From assembly GCA_003116995.1 (NCBI GenBank), contig BDSL01000074.1, positions 310,001-374,000 on the forward strand: a stretch of DNA of 64,000 nucleotides, read 5' to 3'. This document shows positions 45,001 to 56,837 of this stretch, one piece after another. The stretch is from Yamagishiella unicocca (lineage: Eukaryota; Chlorophyta; Chlorophyceae; Chlamydomonadales; Volvocaceae). Numbering within the stretch: position 1 is the stretch's first letter; every line of letters starts with the position of its first letter. The notes under the pieces are model-generated. The model was not told the origin of the DNA and searched no databases. It saw only the letters and a program-made list of their open reading frames with translations. Position numbers and translations under genes: made by a program.

Positions 45001-48000
45001 TTGCCGAGGTGCTCAAGCTGCGGGGCGATGTGGCGCTGGGGGCGGGCGACTTCCGCACCGCGCAGCACATGTTCAACCAGGTAGGCCGGGTTCGAGGGAA
45101 ACCCGTAGGCCGGGGGGGTGCCACGCGAACCTTGGGGGGAAGGGGAGGGGCTGCCGCGTGACACCCGGGGGGGGGGGAGGATGGAGAGGAGAGTCGTAGG
45201 TCGGCACTGAATGAAAAACCCAAGCAGGAAACGTTGCAAGGTACACTAGTGGCGGTGGTGGTGGTGGTGATCTGGGGCCACAGTTAGGGAGTGGTTTGCT
45301 GGCATGGTTGAGCTGCTGCTGCTACGACCACCTCCATCACCCCCCCAACACACCGGCCCCCTCACACGGGGGTGGGTCTTGTCGCCACCCACCCCCCACG
45401 CGAGTCCAAAACCTATCCTACCCCCCTTCTCCTACGTCGTGTACCCGGGTCTTCTCCCCCCCACACACCACCGCCCCGCCCAACCCACCCTCCCTCCTGT
45501 CCTCCCTCCTGCCCTCCCCCTTCCCCTCCGCCCCCAGGCCCTGGAGTTCTACCAGCGCCACCTGGGGGTGCAGGCCCCGGTGGCCCAGGACCTGCTGCAC
45601 CGCATCGACGAGGTCAAGTCCTACCTGGCGGACACCCGGGTCATGGGCCGCCTGGCGTCCTTCCCCGGCCGGGCCAGCCAGACGGTGACTGCCAGCGTCA
45701 TGTCGGCAGCCTCCACGCCCAAGTCGTCGTCCACAGCGGCCAGGTGGGTGCGGGTGTGGGGGGTGAATGGGTGAGCTGCAAGGAAAACGAAACCCGTGTA
45801 CGAAAGGAAAACGGGTGATTGATGGGGTGGGTGGCTGGGTGGGTGCGGGGGTGGGTGGAGGGTTGCGCACCTGCGGACGAAGCAGGAAGAGAACAGACGA
45901 CCTAGGGAAGGTGGGTGGGATCGTGGACTCCAGGGGGGGACGGGAGGTCAGACCCAGCGGTGGAAAGGGAAGGGAACGGGTGTGGGCGTGGGTTCGGTTG
46001 CAGTGGGACGGGGGTGTGGTGGTTCGGGTAATGTAGGCGTACATGAAACAGTCCCCGCCACGAGGTCGCGGACGATTTCCGCGGCCCCCAACACCCTCCT
46101 CCCAACACCCTAGCACCCTAAAACCCTTCCTCACCCCCCCCCCTCTCTACCCCACGCAGGAGCGGCGTGCCCCGCCCCCCGCCCCTCTCGGGCAGCGGCT
46201 CCCACCGCGCCTCGGTAGTGGGCACCCCCTCCTCCAGCGTCCACGGCGGCGGCGGCAGGGCCTCCAACGACGGCGACGCGCCTTGGGCCGGCACCCCCGC
46301 CATGTCGACCGCCTCCGCCAGCCAGCGCCCGCCGCCCCTCTCCGCCTCCGGCTCCCACCGCGCCTCGTCGTTCATGGGCACGCCCAACTCCCGCATGTCC
46401 GGCGCCGGCGCCGGCGGCGCCGGCGCCGGCGGCAGCGCCAGGCCCTCCCTGGACGGCCTCGGCGGCGGCGGCGACGCCCCCTGGACCCCCGCGTCGCGCC
46501 GCAGCGGCGGCGGCGAAATGAGCAACCCAGGTAGCGGCTGGGGCGCCCCTTCGCCCTCACAGTCCATCCTCTCCCACCGCAGCGCCGACTACGGCGCCGC
46601 CGCCGCGTCGCCGGCGGCGCTGTCCCACCGCAGCGGCGGCGGCGACCTGAACGGCGGCCCCAGCCTGGCGGCGGTCGGCTCGCCGTCACTGACGGCGCTG
46701 TCCCACCGCAGCATCGACCCCACCGGCGGCTTCGGCGCCGCCTCGCCGGCGGCGCTGTCGCACCGCAGCGGCGACCTCGGCGGCTTCGCCACCGGTCTCT
46801 CCCACCGCAGCGGCGAGATTGGCAGCGATCACGGCAGCTTGGCGGGCAGTGCGTCGCTGGCGCGACGCATCGCCGACGACGACGAGCACGGCGCCGGCGG
46901 CGCCGCCGACGATGATGAGTTTGGTGGCGGCGGCGGCGGCGGCGGCGGTTGGCCGGGTAGCAGGTCGCCGTCGGTGGCCTCCCAGGCGCCGCGTCTGGCG
47001 GCCAGCAACGACGCGTACGGCCTGACGGGCGCCGCGTCACCGGCGGCCTCCTTGTCGCACCGCAGCGGAGAGCTGGGTGCTGGCGGCGCCTGGGGCGGCG
47101 CCGCCTCACCGGCGGCGCTGTCTCAGCGCAGCGGCGAGTTTGGCGGCGGCGGCGGCAGCTTTGGAGGTGCCGTACCGCCGCCGCCTCTCTCTGCGCGCAG
47201 TGGCGAGTTTGGCGGCGGCGCCGCCGCCTTCGGCGGCGCTGCCTCCCCGGCCGCTATGTCACAACGTAGCGGCGAGTTTGGGGCCGGCGGCGGCGGCTTC
47301 GGGGGTGCAGAAACCGCATCTCAGCGCGGCAGTGAGTTCGGCGCCGGCAGCGGATTTGGAGGTGCCGCTCCGCCGCCGCCGCTTTCCGCGCGTAGCGGCG
47401 AGTTTGGCGGCGGCGGCGGCGCCGCCTTGGGTGGCGCTGCCTCCCCGGCGGCGATGTCACAGCGCAGCGGCGCTGGGCCCTACGGCGGCGCCGCCTCACC
47501 GGCGGCGATGTCGCAACGTAGCGGCGAGTTTGGCGCCGGCGGCTTCGGCGGCGCAGGAAACACGTCTCAGCGCGGCAGCGAGTTTGGCGGCAACGGCGGC
47601 TTTGGAGGTATCGCACCGCCGCCGCCGCTTTCCGCGCGCAGTGGCGACTTTGGCAATGCCGCCGCCGCCTTTGGAATTGCAGGAACCGCGTCTCAGCGTG
47701 GCAGTGAGTTTGGCGGCGGCGGCGGCAGCTTTGGAGGTGCCGCACCGCCGCCGCCTCTCTCTGCACGCAGTGGCGAGTTTGGCGGCGGCGGCGCCGCCGC
47801 TTTCGGCGGCGCTGCCTCCCCGGCGGCGATGTCACAGCGCAGCGGCGCTGGTCCCTACGGCGGCGCCGCCTCCCCGGCGGCGATGTCGCAACGTAGCGGC
47901 GAGTTTGGTGCCGGCGGCGGCGGCTTCGGCGGTGCAGGAAACACGTCTCAGCGTGGCAGTGAGTTTGGCGGCAACGGCGGCTTCGGAGGTGCCGCACCGC

Positions 48001-48470
48001 CGCCGCCGCTTTCCGCGCGTAGCGGCGAGTTTGGCGGTGCCGCCGCCGCCTTTGGAATTGCAGGAACCGCATCTCAGCGCGGCAGTGAGTTCGGCGCCGG
48101 CGGCGGATTTGGAGGTGCCGCTCCGCCGCCGCCGCTTTCCGCGCGTAGCGGCGAGTTTGGCGGCGGCGGCGCCGCCTTCGGCGGCGCGGCCTCCCCGGCG
48201 GCGATGTCACAACGCAGCGGCGCTGGTCCCTACGGCGGCGCCGCCTCACCGGCGGCGATGTCACAACGCAGCGGCGAGTTTGGCAATGCCGCCGGCGGCG
48301 TTGCGACCTCTCAGGCGGGCTCCCTCCGCCGGGGCAACAGCGGCGGGCTGGGCAACAGCGGTGACATCGGCGGCGGCCCCGGCGCTGGGTCCCCCCATTC
48401 GATAGCGGGGTCCGCGAGGTCGAACAACAGCATGACGCGCCGCAAGTCACAGGACCGGATGGAGCAGTAA
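39038..48470 (+). CDS. TPR-like protein with RSGEFG-repeat tail
   Basis: Sixteen exons all join in phase: 39038-39154, 39559-39853, 40221-40477, 40745-40932, 41154-41223, 41708-41824, 42154-42228, 42545-42635, 43034-43160, 43379-43492, 43827-43930, 44193-44341, 44666-44749, 45000-45080, 45538-45743, 46160-48470 (TAA); 1461 residues. Residues 1-220 are acidic and Gly-rich. Residues 224-690 are helical and contain TPR-like helices (LLLAKAHFSLARAYQALGCD near 260-280; LKLRGDVALGAGDFRTAQHM near 600; FYQRHLGVQAPVAQDLLHRI near 630). The tail (692-1461) is a Ser/Gly/Ala repeat built on SPAAMSQRSGEFG and PPPPLSARSGEFG. The overall plan loosely recalls TTC23-type TPR proteins of cilia, but that is only a suggestion. 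Exon 1 starts directly after a TTGCAG acceptor-like site, so a 5' UTR intron is likely. No nearby poly(A) signal was found. Confidence 0.85.
39845..39993. repeat. Intronic minisatellite, GGCGGGTGGGTTCCGGA-type
   Basis: Four imperfect ~38-bp units start right at the donor of exon 2 of the TPR-like gene (GTGGGTTTCGGAGCGGGC), so the donor itself is repeated several times. Confidence 0.85.
41613..41692. repeat. TTATGCCACCCC tandem repeat
   Basis: Six copies of a 13-14-bp unit TTATGCCACCCC(CT) form the C-rich tract before the acceptor of exon 6 of the TPR-like gene. Confidence 0.85.
46530..48300 (+). repeat. Coding repeats of the TPR-like gene's tail
   Basis: The last exon contains some 25 copies of an SxRSG(E/D)(F/L) box preceded by ASPAA(M/L) or PPPPL. 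Blocks of several boxes are duplicated as larger units, e.g. the order PPPPLSARSGEFG, ASPAAMSQRSG, TSQRGSEFG recurs at 47340, 47740 and 48120. Confidence 0.85.
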
Positions 48471-51082
48471 GCAGGGAGGAGAGGCGCCACGGAGAAGCGC
48501 AGGGCGGGGCGAGGGCAGGGGAGGGGAGGGGGACGTGCTGATGCCTCAACCCCAGCTTGGCTGTGTGTTGGGGATCTCATTTGTGATCAAATGTCGGCGG
48601 AGATCCCTCGGGTCGCGATCGCAGTGAAGTCACGGCTGTCCAACGCGGCTGATTGGATCGGAAGGAAACAAGAGCCGTGGAGGAGGCAAGAGGGAGGCGC
48701 GCAGCGTGCAGTCCGTGCGGTGGCATTCGGGGTTGTCGCGTACTACCGCGTAGTATTTCGCGTTGTGGACCGGGATGGCATGGCGCAGAGGCGTCAGCTG
48801 CTGCCATATGGGAGGGCCGCAGTGACCCGTGGGACGTAAGGTGCAGGCGCCGGATCACCGGATCACCGGATCACTGGCTCACCGGACCCGGGGCCAGCGA
48901 CCTAGCTTGGTCAGTTTTGCTAGCTGGCGGACATTTGCAGCGCGTTGGTTTTGAGATTTCGGCGGCAGACGTACTGCTGTTGCCGGAAAGGCCACGGAGG
49001 CGGCGGCGGAGGAGGAGGATCTTTGCGTGGGGCCGGCAGGATGGTTGGGGCAGCTTCCAGAAGCTTCGGTTGGCTGGGTTTCGAGGACGGGCTGGGGAGG
49101 TGTCGGGAGGCGCGTTTGGCAGGCAGGATGGGCAGTAGGGCGTTGTGGAGCACACGGATGGCGTCTGGCTGTGCGCCTACCCGTGTTCCGCGCCCGTTGA
49201 GGCCGTGCCGATAGTCGTATACCTCACTAGTGTGGGTTGGGGTTGGGGTTGGGGTTTGCGGGGTGTGTGCGCGTGTGTATGTGTGTGGGGTTGACCATTG
49301 GAGAATGGCGGGGAGTGCTGGGCGAGCGAACGCAGGGTGCACTCGGCGGCTGCCCAGGCTGCAAAGACTGAGGCCGCTACGGCCAACGCGGACCTCGTCT
49401 CTTTCCCCGAGGTCAGGCGGCTGGGGCTGCCCCCTGACCGCTGGATGGCGGGATGGTCGATCAGGTCAGGTCAGGAGCGGGGCTTGCTGCCGGGGGAGGG
49501 GCAGGCTGCAGGCTGCGTGGTGAAGCGGTGATACCGCAGCCGCCGGGTTGAAGGGCCCTTCCCCCAGGCGCACACATGGTAGAAAAAACATTGAGATGTT
49601 TGCGCTAGGCTGGCTGATGGATAAGCATACGGCATAATGGCGCTAGGCTGACTGATGGACGAGCACGCTGCATAAGCTGCGTCCACAGGGCACCAGCAGG
49701 ACGGACGCGTGTAGCCAAATCCGGAATGTGGCAGGTGCCGCAAAGTAGTGTGTGTGCGCGAGAGCGCGAGCCGCAGGGTGCCTCGCATGCCTCTTGTTGG
49801 GGCCGCGACCTGAGGTTGTGACCCGAGCCGGCGAGCCGGCGACCTATGGTGGTTCGGTCAAGTTGTAATGTGATTGATAGACGGTGATGGAGGAGACGGT
49901 GCGGAGGAGCATGGTTCCGGAGCCGTCGCCTTGGATGGCGCGGACGGCGTGGTCGGGCTCGTCAAGTACCGTTGTCCCTGGGTGCATGCACACACGGCGC
50001 ATTTGGCGCTTAGACGACGACGAGTTGATGCGCCACGAGCAAAAGCAGGCGGCGCGGCGCCGCTAGGATATGGCTGCAGCCGGTGTAGGGACCCTATCAG
50101 CGAGATTGTGAGGTGATGACCCCACAGACGGACGCGTCCGGTGAGGAGACCACCCTCCAGAGGGGGGTGCATGACTCAGCATTTTCCCTGCCGTACATGT
50201 ATAGGGCGATACCGGGCCCGAGTCGCGAGGACGTGTGTTTGCGTGTGGCCGGGTGCGCGGGGAAGGGTTGGGCCGCGACGACAGAAGGCGAGGCCCAGGC
50301 GCTGCGCCGGTGTTGTCTATGGCCGATATAAATATAGTGGCGTGGCCCTTTTCCTCTCGTGATACGGTATTACCCGTTTGCAACTGCAACTAACACAACT
50401 GTCAAGTAGTCGTGGCATGGGGTCGTACGTCATGTCGTTGTTCTCCGCATATTAACTATAGCCTTTGGCATCCCATCGCTCGGCGCCTGCCGGTTTCCTA
50501 GAGCGCCGGCGTGTGTGGCGCAATCCTCCTCGTGGTTCCAAGGGGTCTGGAACTACAAGCAGTAGAAACGGTATGGTGGCGACGACGGCGACGGCGCCGG
50601 TGGCGCGAGGTGACGCCTGTGTCCCACAGAGGCGTGGAGAGGCGGCCGGTTTGGCGAGCCGCCTCCCTGGCGCCGTTGCACTCCACAGAATCACACGTTT
50701 GGGACTTGCCGTACATCTGGGGTGTGCTTCTTCAGGATACCCCGGGCGGAGGCGTCCGTGTTCAGGACTTGAGAAATGCGCGCGCCGAGGAGGCGAAGAG
50801 GCGGCCACACGAGCCAGCATGACGTCAAGGTGGCGGCGGTGGTGGCGGTGGTGGTGGCGGTGATGAAGTCGTGTGCGGTGTGTGGCCTCAGACGTGCCGC
50901 TCCCCTGACGTCTCTCCAAACCCCACTCCACGCCCCAATAACCTTATGTAAGTCGAGCGATCAGCAGAGCCCTTGTCGGGTGCCGCACACAACGACGTCG
51001 CGGCCCTTCACACCGCCGAATCTCCCACCATAACACTTATGGCATAAATCCCGCGGTGACTGACCCACATGTCATTCCTTCA
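48471..51082. other. Intergenic, weak exon candidates only
   Basis: Besides the minus-strand candidate at 48920-49227 I found only GC-driven frames. A TATAAATATAG word at 50326-50336 and a lower-GC patch at 50340-50460 are the only promoter-like signs. A short acidic/basic frame at 49874-50113 is open on both strands. Confidence 0.35.
48920..49227 (-). CDS. Candidate terminal exon of an unknown gene
   Basis: After a CACTAG acceptor at 49228 the minus strand encodes EVYDYRHGLNGRGTRV, AQPDAIRVLHNALLPILPAK, a Pro-rich stretch, and ends QQQYVCRRNLKTNALQMSAS at a TAG. An upstream frame at 49480-49310 (TSGKETRSALAVAASVFAAW AAAECTL) may be the previous exon, but the phase does not fit without assumptions. 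No family recognised. Confidence 0.35.
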
Positions 51083-51137
51083 GTGTCCGGCGATGTGCCC
51101 GGTGGTTCTTCTGCCGTTTGGTCTGGAGCCCGCTGTT
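51083..51137 (+). mobile_element. LINE-like 3' end, about 55 bp
   Basis: CAGTGTCCGGCGATGTGCCC ... GGTCTGGAGCCCGCTGTTAAC matches the end of the element at 17656-18105 but has lost the perfect terminal palindrome. Confidence 0.55.
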
Positions 51138-51241
51138 AACACATATGACTCGGAACATGTGCTGGGGGGAGCTCCGCCAATCCCTGGGTCTACGGTGCTA
51201 CGGGGACCCCCGCCCGTAACTACGGTGACCCCCGCTCGCAG

Positions 51242-51532
51242 CGCCTACAGTTTTCCGTGGGCCTTGCCCACCGCACCTCCGCGCCCAAGTCTCCTTCCAT
51301 GGCCGCACACGCCAATTGGATGCTCCCGCGCCGCTCTATTGCTCCTTGGCTGGCTGACTGTGCCCGCAACTCGCGCGCAGGTATGCCAGGAGCCCGGCGC
51401 TGCCAAGCGCTGCCGCATCGTCACCGCCGCGATATGCGAAAGGCAGGGCTTGGCGTGCACTTCCAGCAATGTGACAAGGGAAATGGTCAGGAGGAGCAGC
51501 GTAGGCCCTCTTTGCTTGGATGCCGCGGCCAC
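51242..51532 (+). CDS. Candidate secreted, Cys-rich exon
   Basis: From an acceptor at 51240-51241 to a donor-like GTAAGG at 51533 the frame encodes a hydrophobic signal-like segment (CSRAALLLLGWLTVPATRAQ) followed by VCQEPGAAKRCRIVTAAICE, RQGLACTSSNVTREMV and GPLCLDAAA. Alternating Cys residues suggest a disulphide-bonded extracellular protein. There is no in-frame ATG within the exon; the nearest upstream one lies in the LINE fragment. The gene may be partial. Confidence 0.35.
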
Positions 51533-52060
51533 GTAAGGCGCAGTATTCGTCATGCTGTTTTTTGTTGCTTATGTAAAGTGACAGGATCAAGACGACTCAG
51601 CGCGACGGATAGTACCGCGCGTCATTAGTTGCCGACCCACGGGTTCTATCCTGCCCTGTCGGGTCGAGCCGCGTTTCGGAGCAACTACTCGACTCGACAT
51701 CGCGCCAGATCCAAAAAATAGTTTGCTGAGTCGGTCAGGCCGCGCGTGGGTGGTTGTACGGTAATTTGCGACAGGGAGGGTGAAACAGGCTACGACGAGC
51801 GGCGTGGCCGGACGGCGCATGCACGTCACGCGCAGTCCTGCCAGCTGCCAGGGTGCCAGGGTGCCAGGTGCCTGCTACGCCGAGAATCAACATCAGGAAA
51901 TAACTGGAGCTGCAGCTGCAGCTGACAAATAGCTGAGAAACTGCTGCTGGTTAATGATTCACACCCGCGTCCCGTAAAAAAGGCAGCGCCGCTCGGCGAG
52001 CTGAGGCGCAATTCGGGTGAGGTTCTGTATAGTGGACAAGACATCACGCGCTAAGAAACG

Positions 52061-55000
52061 ATGTCGGCTACGACAGAGCCGCCGCGTAGAGCTGAGGCGG
52101 CTCCCCCCGCGCAGCCGCCAGAATCTCCTCGGAGCGTCTGCGAAACAGCCGCGACCGTTGAAGAGCCACCTCAGACGCCGCAGGCGCAGCAGATAGGACA
52201 GGAGGACAAGGGAAACATGGTGAGCGCAAGGCAGGTCTCGACGGCGGATCAGCCGGCGAGCGGCTCCTCCAGTGTTGGTTCTGGAGGTGCTAGGGGCCAG
52301 CCGACTCAGACGGGGCTTACAGAGGATCCAGCAGCTACCGGCGCATCGCTGCCGCAACCGCCGTCGGTACCGCCGATAGACGTTGGACCCACGGGTCGCG
52401 CTGCGGGCGGCGGTGGCGGCGGCCAGAGCAATGGCGCGGCGGGCTCGATCAAGGAGGCGGTGGCACCGGCGGTCGCGCGGACGGAGGCGGCTGGGTCCCT
52501 GGCTTCAGGGCCTCCGAGTCCCCTAGCATCATCGCCATCACAGCAGCCGCAGCAGCAGCCATCACCGCCTCCACCTCCGCAGCTGCCGCCTCAGACACCG
52601 CCGTCACCATCGCCGCCACATCAGCCGCAGCAGCCACCGCCACCGCCATCTCAGCAACGGCAGCAGCAGGGCGATGCCGCTGCTGAGGCAGCCGGTACTG
52701 AGGCAGCCGGTGCCACCGCCGACAAAGGCGGTGGCGGCGGTGGCGGCGGCGGCGGCGGCGCGGGGGCCGAACTGAGCAGTCCCCACGAGCAGTTGGACGC
52801 TGCTCGGCGGCTGCTCAGTGAGCTCCTGGTCTCCACCACCACCACCACCACTACCAGCCCCCCGGGTGGCTCGGGCGCAGCACCTGCGCCTTCGAAGACC
52901 GCTGCCCCTGTGCTGGCGGCGGCGGCGGCTCCGGGCACGACTGCCCCTTCCTCATCCGGTGCTGCTGGTGGCGCAAGCGGACGAGGCGGCCAGGGCGAGG
53001 CGGAGACGCAGAGCGGCACGTGGCGGTGGCGGATGGGCCCCGCTGGCGGGGAGCTCAGTTGCGAGGTGAGCGGCGGACAAGGTTGCGTTTGCGTGTGGCC
53101 GCCGTGTGTGTATGTGTATGTGTGTGTGCACGTGTGTATGTGTACGGCTTGTCCTGAGCGGCGATGAGGGCGCGTGACGTGCAGGTAGGTCGCAACTACC
53201 ACGGCAGTTGGGACTGCTGTGCAAGTACGACAACGGCGAATCTGCCGTAGTCGTACACCTCCTCGTGGCCCAACTGCACGTGCGTTGCGGTTGCGTCAGA
53301 ACCCACATCCAGGTAGACTCGCCGGACGCCACATAGGAAACCCCTATCTCGGTTGTTCCAGGGAGGGAGGAATGGCGAAACGGTCGTCAGAACCCCTTGC
53401 CCTCCCCTTCCAGGGTGGTTGTTGTTGTCACGGTTACAGGGTGGTGTGGGTGGGACGGAGAGAGGGGCAGGAAGGGGGGTAGGCGCGACGGAGGGCGCCT
53501 CCGTGGAGGGCGTGGACATTGCTCCTAATACTGCTACTGCTGCTACTAATGTTGTCACTAAAGATGCCACTCGGATTGCTCCTACTAATGCTACTCGTGC
53601 TGCCACCAGTAATGCCACTCAAATTGCTGCTAATAATGCTCTAGTGCTGCCCCAATGATGCTACTCATAGTATTGCAACTGCTGCCCCAATGATGCTACT
53701 CATACTATTGCAATGCACCAATAGAGCTTCCACGCCCCGTGCCGCAGTTCAAGCTGCCGACGGGGGACGCCAGTGCACCAGGTGCCGGCACCGCCACGTC
53801 AGGAGGGCCTCTAGCACCACCGCCCCTCGGAGCGGCGGAGCCAGCGGAGGCAGGTGCTCCCGCTGGTGCTCTCGGTGGTGATGCCGCTGGTGATGCCGCT
53901 GGTGGTGGTGGTGGCGGTGGTGGTGTGGCTGACATGGACATCGACAGCGGGGCAGGCCCCCGCGCGAATGGTGCGGTTGGGGCGGCAGGCCGGGCACGAG
54001 AGGAACCCGGCGCGGGCCGGGTGGGGTCGGGTTGGAAACTTGGAATGGTGGAGGCGCGCTGTGGGCTGGGATCCAGTGTGACGTGCAGGTGCCCTGGGGC
54101 CGGGGGCTTGCCGGGGTCGAAGCGGGGCCATAGGGTAGGTGGTCGTTCGAGGGCCATTGAAGGGTCGTTGGAGGGTCGTTGGAGGGCCATTGAAGGGTCG
54201 TTGAAGGGTCGTTGGAGGGTTTGCCCAGCGCCACGCAGGCGTGAGACCTCGTTGTGGCTGACTGAATGGGGGGAGAGAGCGCTCAGCCGCTGATGCATAC
54301 ATTTGGGACGCACCCTGCTGTCGCGTATGCGGATGCTGCGGACCGAACCACGTCCCTAGCATCTGCCACCCCCCTCGCCAACCTCCTCCACCGATGCTTA
54401 TCTTCCTCACCCCCGACCCGACCCGACCCGACTTGACCCACATCCGCTTCCGCTTCACGCACGCGGCGGTAACGGTGCACCGACGCTCATTACGGCAGCG
54501 GCGGCTTCGCACCTGTTTGCAGATCCCTCCCTGGACCTGTCTCGTGAGCCCTCCCTGGGGCACTACGTGGGCGCCTCCGGCGAGTGGCCCTGGGGCCCGC
54601 CCGCCGTGCTGCTGGCGCTGCCGCCGGCGCCGCCGCTAACGCCGCCGCCGCATGCGGCTGCTGCGCCGGTGTTCCCAGCTGATGCCGCCGCAGCGCATGC
54701 CGCAGCTGGCGGCGGCGGCGGCGGCGGCGGCGGCAGTGGCGGCGGCGGCGGCGGCGGCGGCGGAGGTGCCCTGATGGATGCGGGCGCTGGTCCAGGAGCA
54801 GGCCGCCAACAGCAGCCTACACCAGGACCCCAGCAGGTTCAGCACGAGGTGACATTGGCGGCCTTTGCACCACCACGACCTAGCGCATCGGTGACGTCAG
54901 CAGGGGGACCGGCGGCGGCGGCGGCGCCGCCGCTGCCGCCAGCACGCAACGACGCCGGCGTAGCCGGCGCCGTCGGCAGTCCATCTGCCGCTGGCCCTGC

Positions 55001-56438
55001 CCGGGCAACCGTCCAGTCAGGAGGCGGTGACTCCATCGATCGGCCCGGGCCTGTCCTGGCCAGCAGCGGTGGCAGCGGCGGCGGCGGCATAGTTGTACCT
55101 GCCGTTAGCGGCGGTGCTCCCACCATCGACGGCGGCGGCGCTGCTCCACCAGCTTTCACATCACCTGGGGCTTCGCCGCAGCCGTCGCCGCCGCCGCCAA
55201 CGACCACCCCACTTACCGCCGGCGGCGGCGGCGCTGCCAGTGTCGGTGGCGGCGAAGCCGCAGCAGTACGCAATGCCGCAGATGCAGGAGCAGGTGCAGG
55301 CGCCGCGCCAGAACCCAAGGTTCCGGAGCGTCCCACGGCACCGCCGCCAGCCTCCCCTGGAGCCGTGACAGGAGCGCAGGAAGCTGCCAGCAGTCATCGT
55401 GACCACGGTCGCGATGGCGACCATGCAGCTACCCGCGGAGGCGGGGCCGGCGGCCCGACCAGCAACAACACAGTGGCATCTGTACGGCATCCGGGCGGTA
55501 CGACAATTACCCTGCAGCTGCCGGGAAACAGCGGCCAGGCTGCGCCGCCAGGCGCCACCTCCGCCGCAACTGCCGGCGCCGGTAACAGCCCCGGATCGCT
55601 GCCAACGTCGCCGCCGCCTAGCGCTGCCGCCGTGGGCGCAATCGGGCCCTCGGACCAGTTCTCCCAGTCGTCGGCGCCGTCTCTGGTCAGCTCTGGTGGT
55701 GTATTTAAGGCCCCCGAGGTGCCCGCAGCCGTCATTGGAACGTGGGGGGCAGTACCCGCCACTCCGCCCCCTTCGCCTCTCGGGGGCTCGCCGGCGGTGC
55801 CGCCGGCGGCGATGTCGGCGTCTCCAGCAATGCAGGTGACGTCAGCATCACCAACCGCCACCAGCGGCGCCGGCGGCGACGTCGTGGTACTGCCGTCGGC
55901 GGCCATGGCGGCGGCGCTCACCCCCGCAGAGGTGGCGGCGGTGCAGCAGGCGGCGGCGATGATGCAGCGGGGGCAAGATCCGACGGCCGCGGGGCTGCCA
56001 CCCCAAGCCGCGACCATTGGCGTACAGGCGGCGGCGGCCGACCAACAAGCACTGCTGATGGCGGCTGCGGCGGCGGCGGCTCCGAGCGTCGGGACGGGTA
56101 CGCCGCCGCCGCCGCTGTCGCCCCTTAAGCTGCCCACTGCGCCGCCGCCGTCGCCGTCGACTAGCCCCGCCGCCACACCGGCGGCGGCGACGTTTCAAGG
56201 CTTCGAGACCGCCGGTGCGCCGTTGTTACCGCCGCCATGGCTGCCGCCGTCCGCAACCATGGCTACGACGACTCCTTTGTTCAGCGGGGATTTGCGCAGC
56301 AGGGGAGAGGCTGATTTCGGAGCCACAGGCGGGACCACCACTACAGGAAGCAGTGGCAGTGGAGCCGCCACAGTGACGGCGGTTTACGAGCCGCCGGGCG
56401 GCGATGCCGCCCCAGTCGCGCCCATGGATACCAGTTGA
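52061..56438 (+). CDS. Low-complexity protein with one conserved-looking exon
   Basis: Model: 52061-53065, 53208-53312, 53748-about 54138 (end uncertain; 54030 also fits), 54523-56438 (TGA), about 1100-1140 residues. Junctions 1 and 2 keep phase 0. Exon 1 is Pro/Gln/Gly-rich and ends TWRWRMGPAGGELSCE. Exon 2 encodes LGLLCKYDNGESAVVVHLLV and AQLHVRCGCVRTHIQ, the only part that looks like a folded domain. It leads into FKLPTGDASAPGAGTATSGG. Exon 4 starts DPSLDLSREPSLGHYVGASG EWPWGPP and then becomes Ala/Gly/Pro/Ser-rich to the end. I do not recognise the family; a nuclear regulatory protein is possible from composition only. Confidence 0.7.
53427..53445 (-). mobile_element. LINE-like 3' end, about 19 bp
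   Basis: GTTGTTGTTGTCACGGTTACA is a one-mismatch copy of the LINE 3' terminus, in an intron of the low-complexity gene. Confidence 0.35.
53647..53712. repeat. 32-bp direct duplication in intron
   Basis: CTGCCCCAATGATGCTACTC + ATA(G/C)TATTGCAA is present twice. It ends a wider stretch (53520-53650) of GCTNCTAATGCTACT-type imperfect repeats in intron 2 of the low-complexity gene. Confidence 0.8.
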
Positions 56439-56707
56439 ACCCATAGCGGTGTTATAGGCTTCGTTCCTTGGGCAGGTCGTCCCGTGTGTTTTATGTTCTT
56501 TAGAGCCCACGGGTCGGTCCCGAGGTCGGAGCCCTCGCAATGGTGGCGCTGGCTTGCGTCGCGCGGTTGGAATGCCATTCATTGTTTAGGGTATTGGCGA
56601 GCTGGCGACACGGCACGGTAGATTGCTGGGGCCGGGGGGCCGGGAAGATAGGGGACGTTGAGGGCTCAGAGGCAGCGCACGCCCATAGGTGGAACAACTT
56701 GCATTAT

Positions 56708-56712
56708 TGTAA
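56708..56712 (+). terminator. Candidate TGTAA poly(A) signal
   Basis: TGTAA about 270 nt after the stop codon at 56438. Confidence 0.4.
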
Positions 56713-56760
56713 CTCACCTCATGCAGCCGGTTAGGAGCCCGTTCCATGGACCTTACTGCT

Positions 56761-56820
56761 GCGCATGCAGGTTACGGGCCAGCAGGCAATTCACTTACGC
56801 GTGCACGTAACCGGCTGGAC
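56761..56820. repeat. Dispersed repeat, copy 2
   Basis: It shares GGCAATTCACTT and GTGCACGTAACCGGCT, in the same order and orientation, with 61-116. Confidence 0.6.
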
Positions 56821-56837
56821 CCAACAACCGGCTTTGG

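Noticed and set aside
47254..48549. 431-codon Arg-rich minus-strand frame
   Set aside because: It mirrors the RSGEFG repeats of the plus-strand exon.
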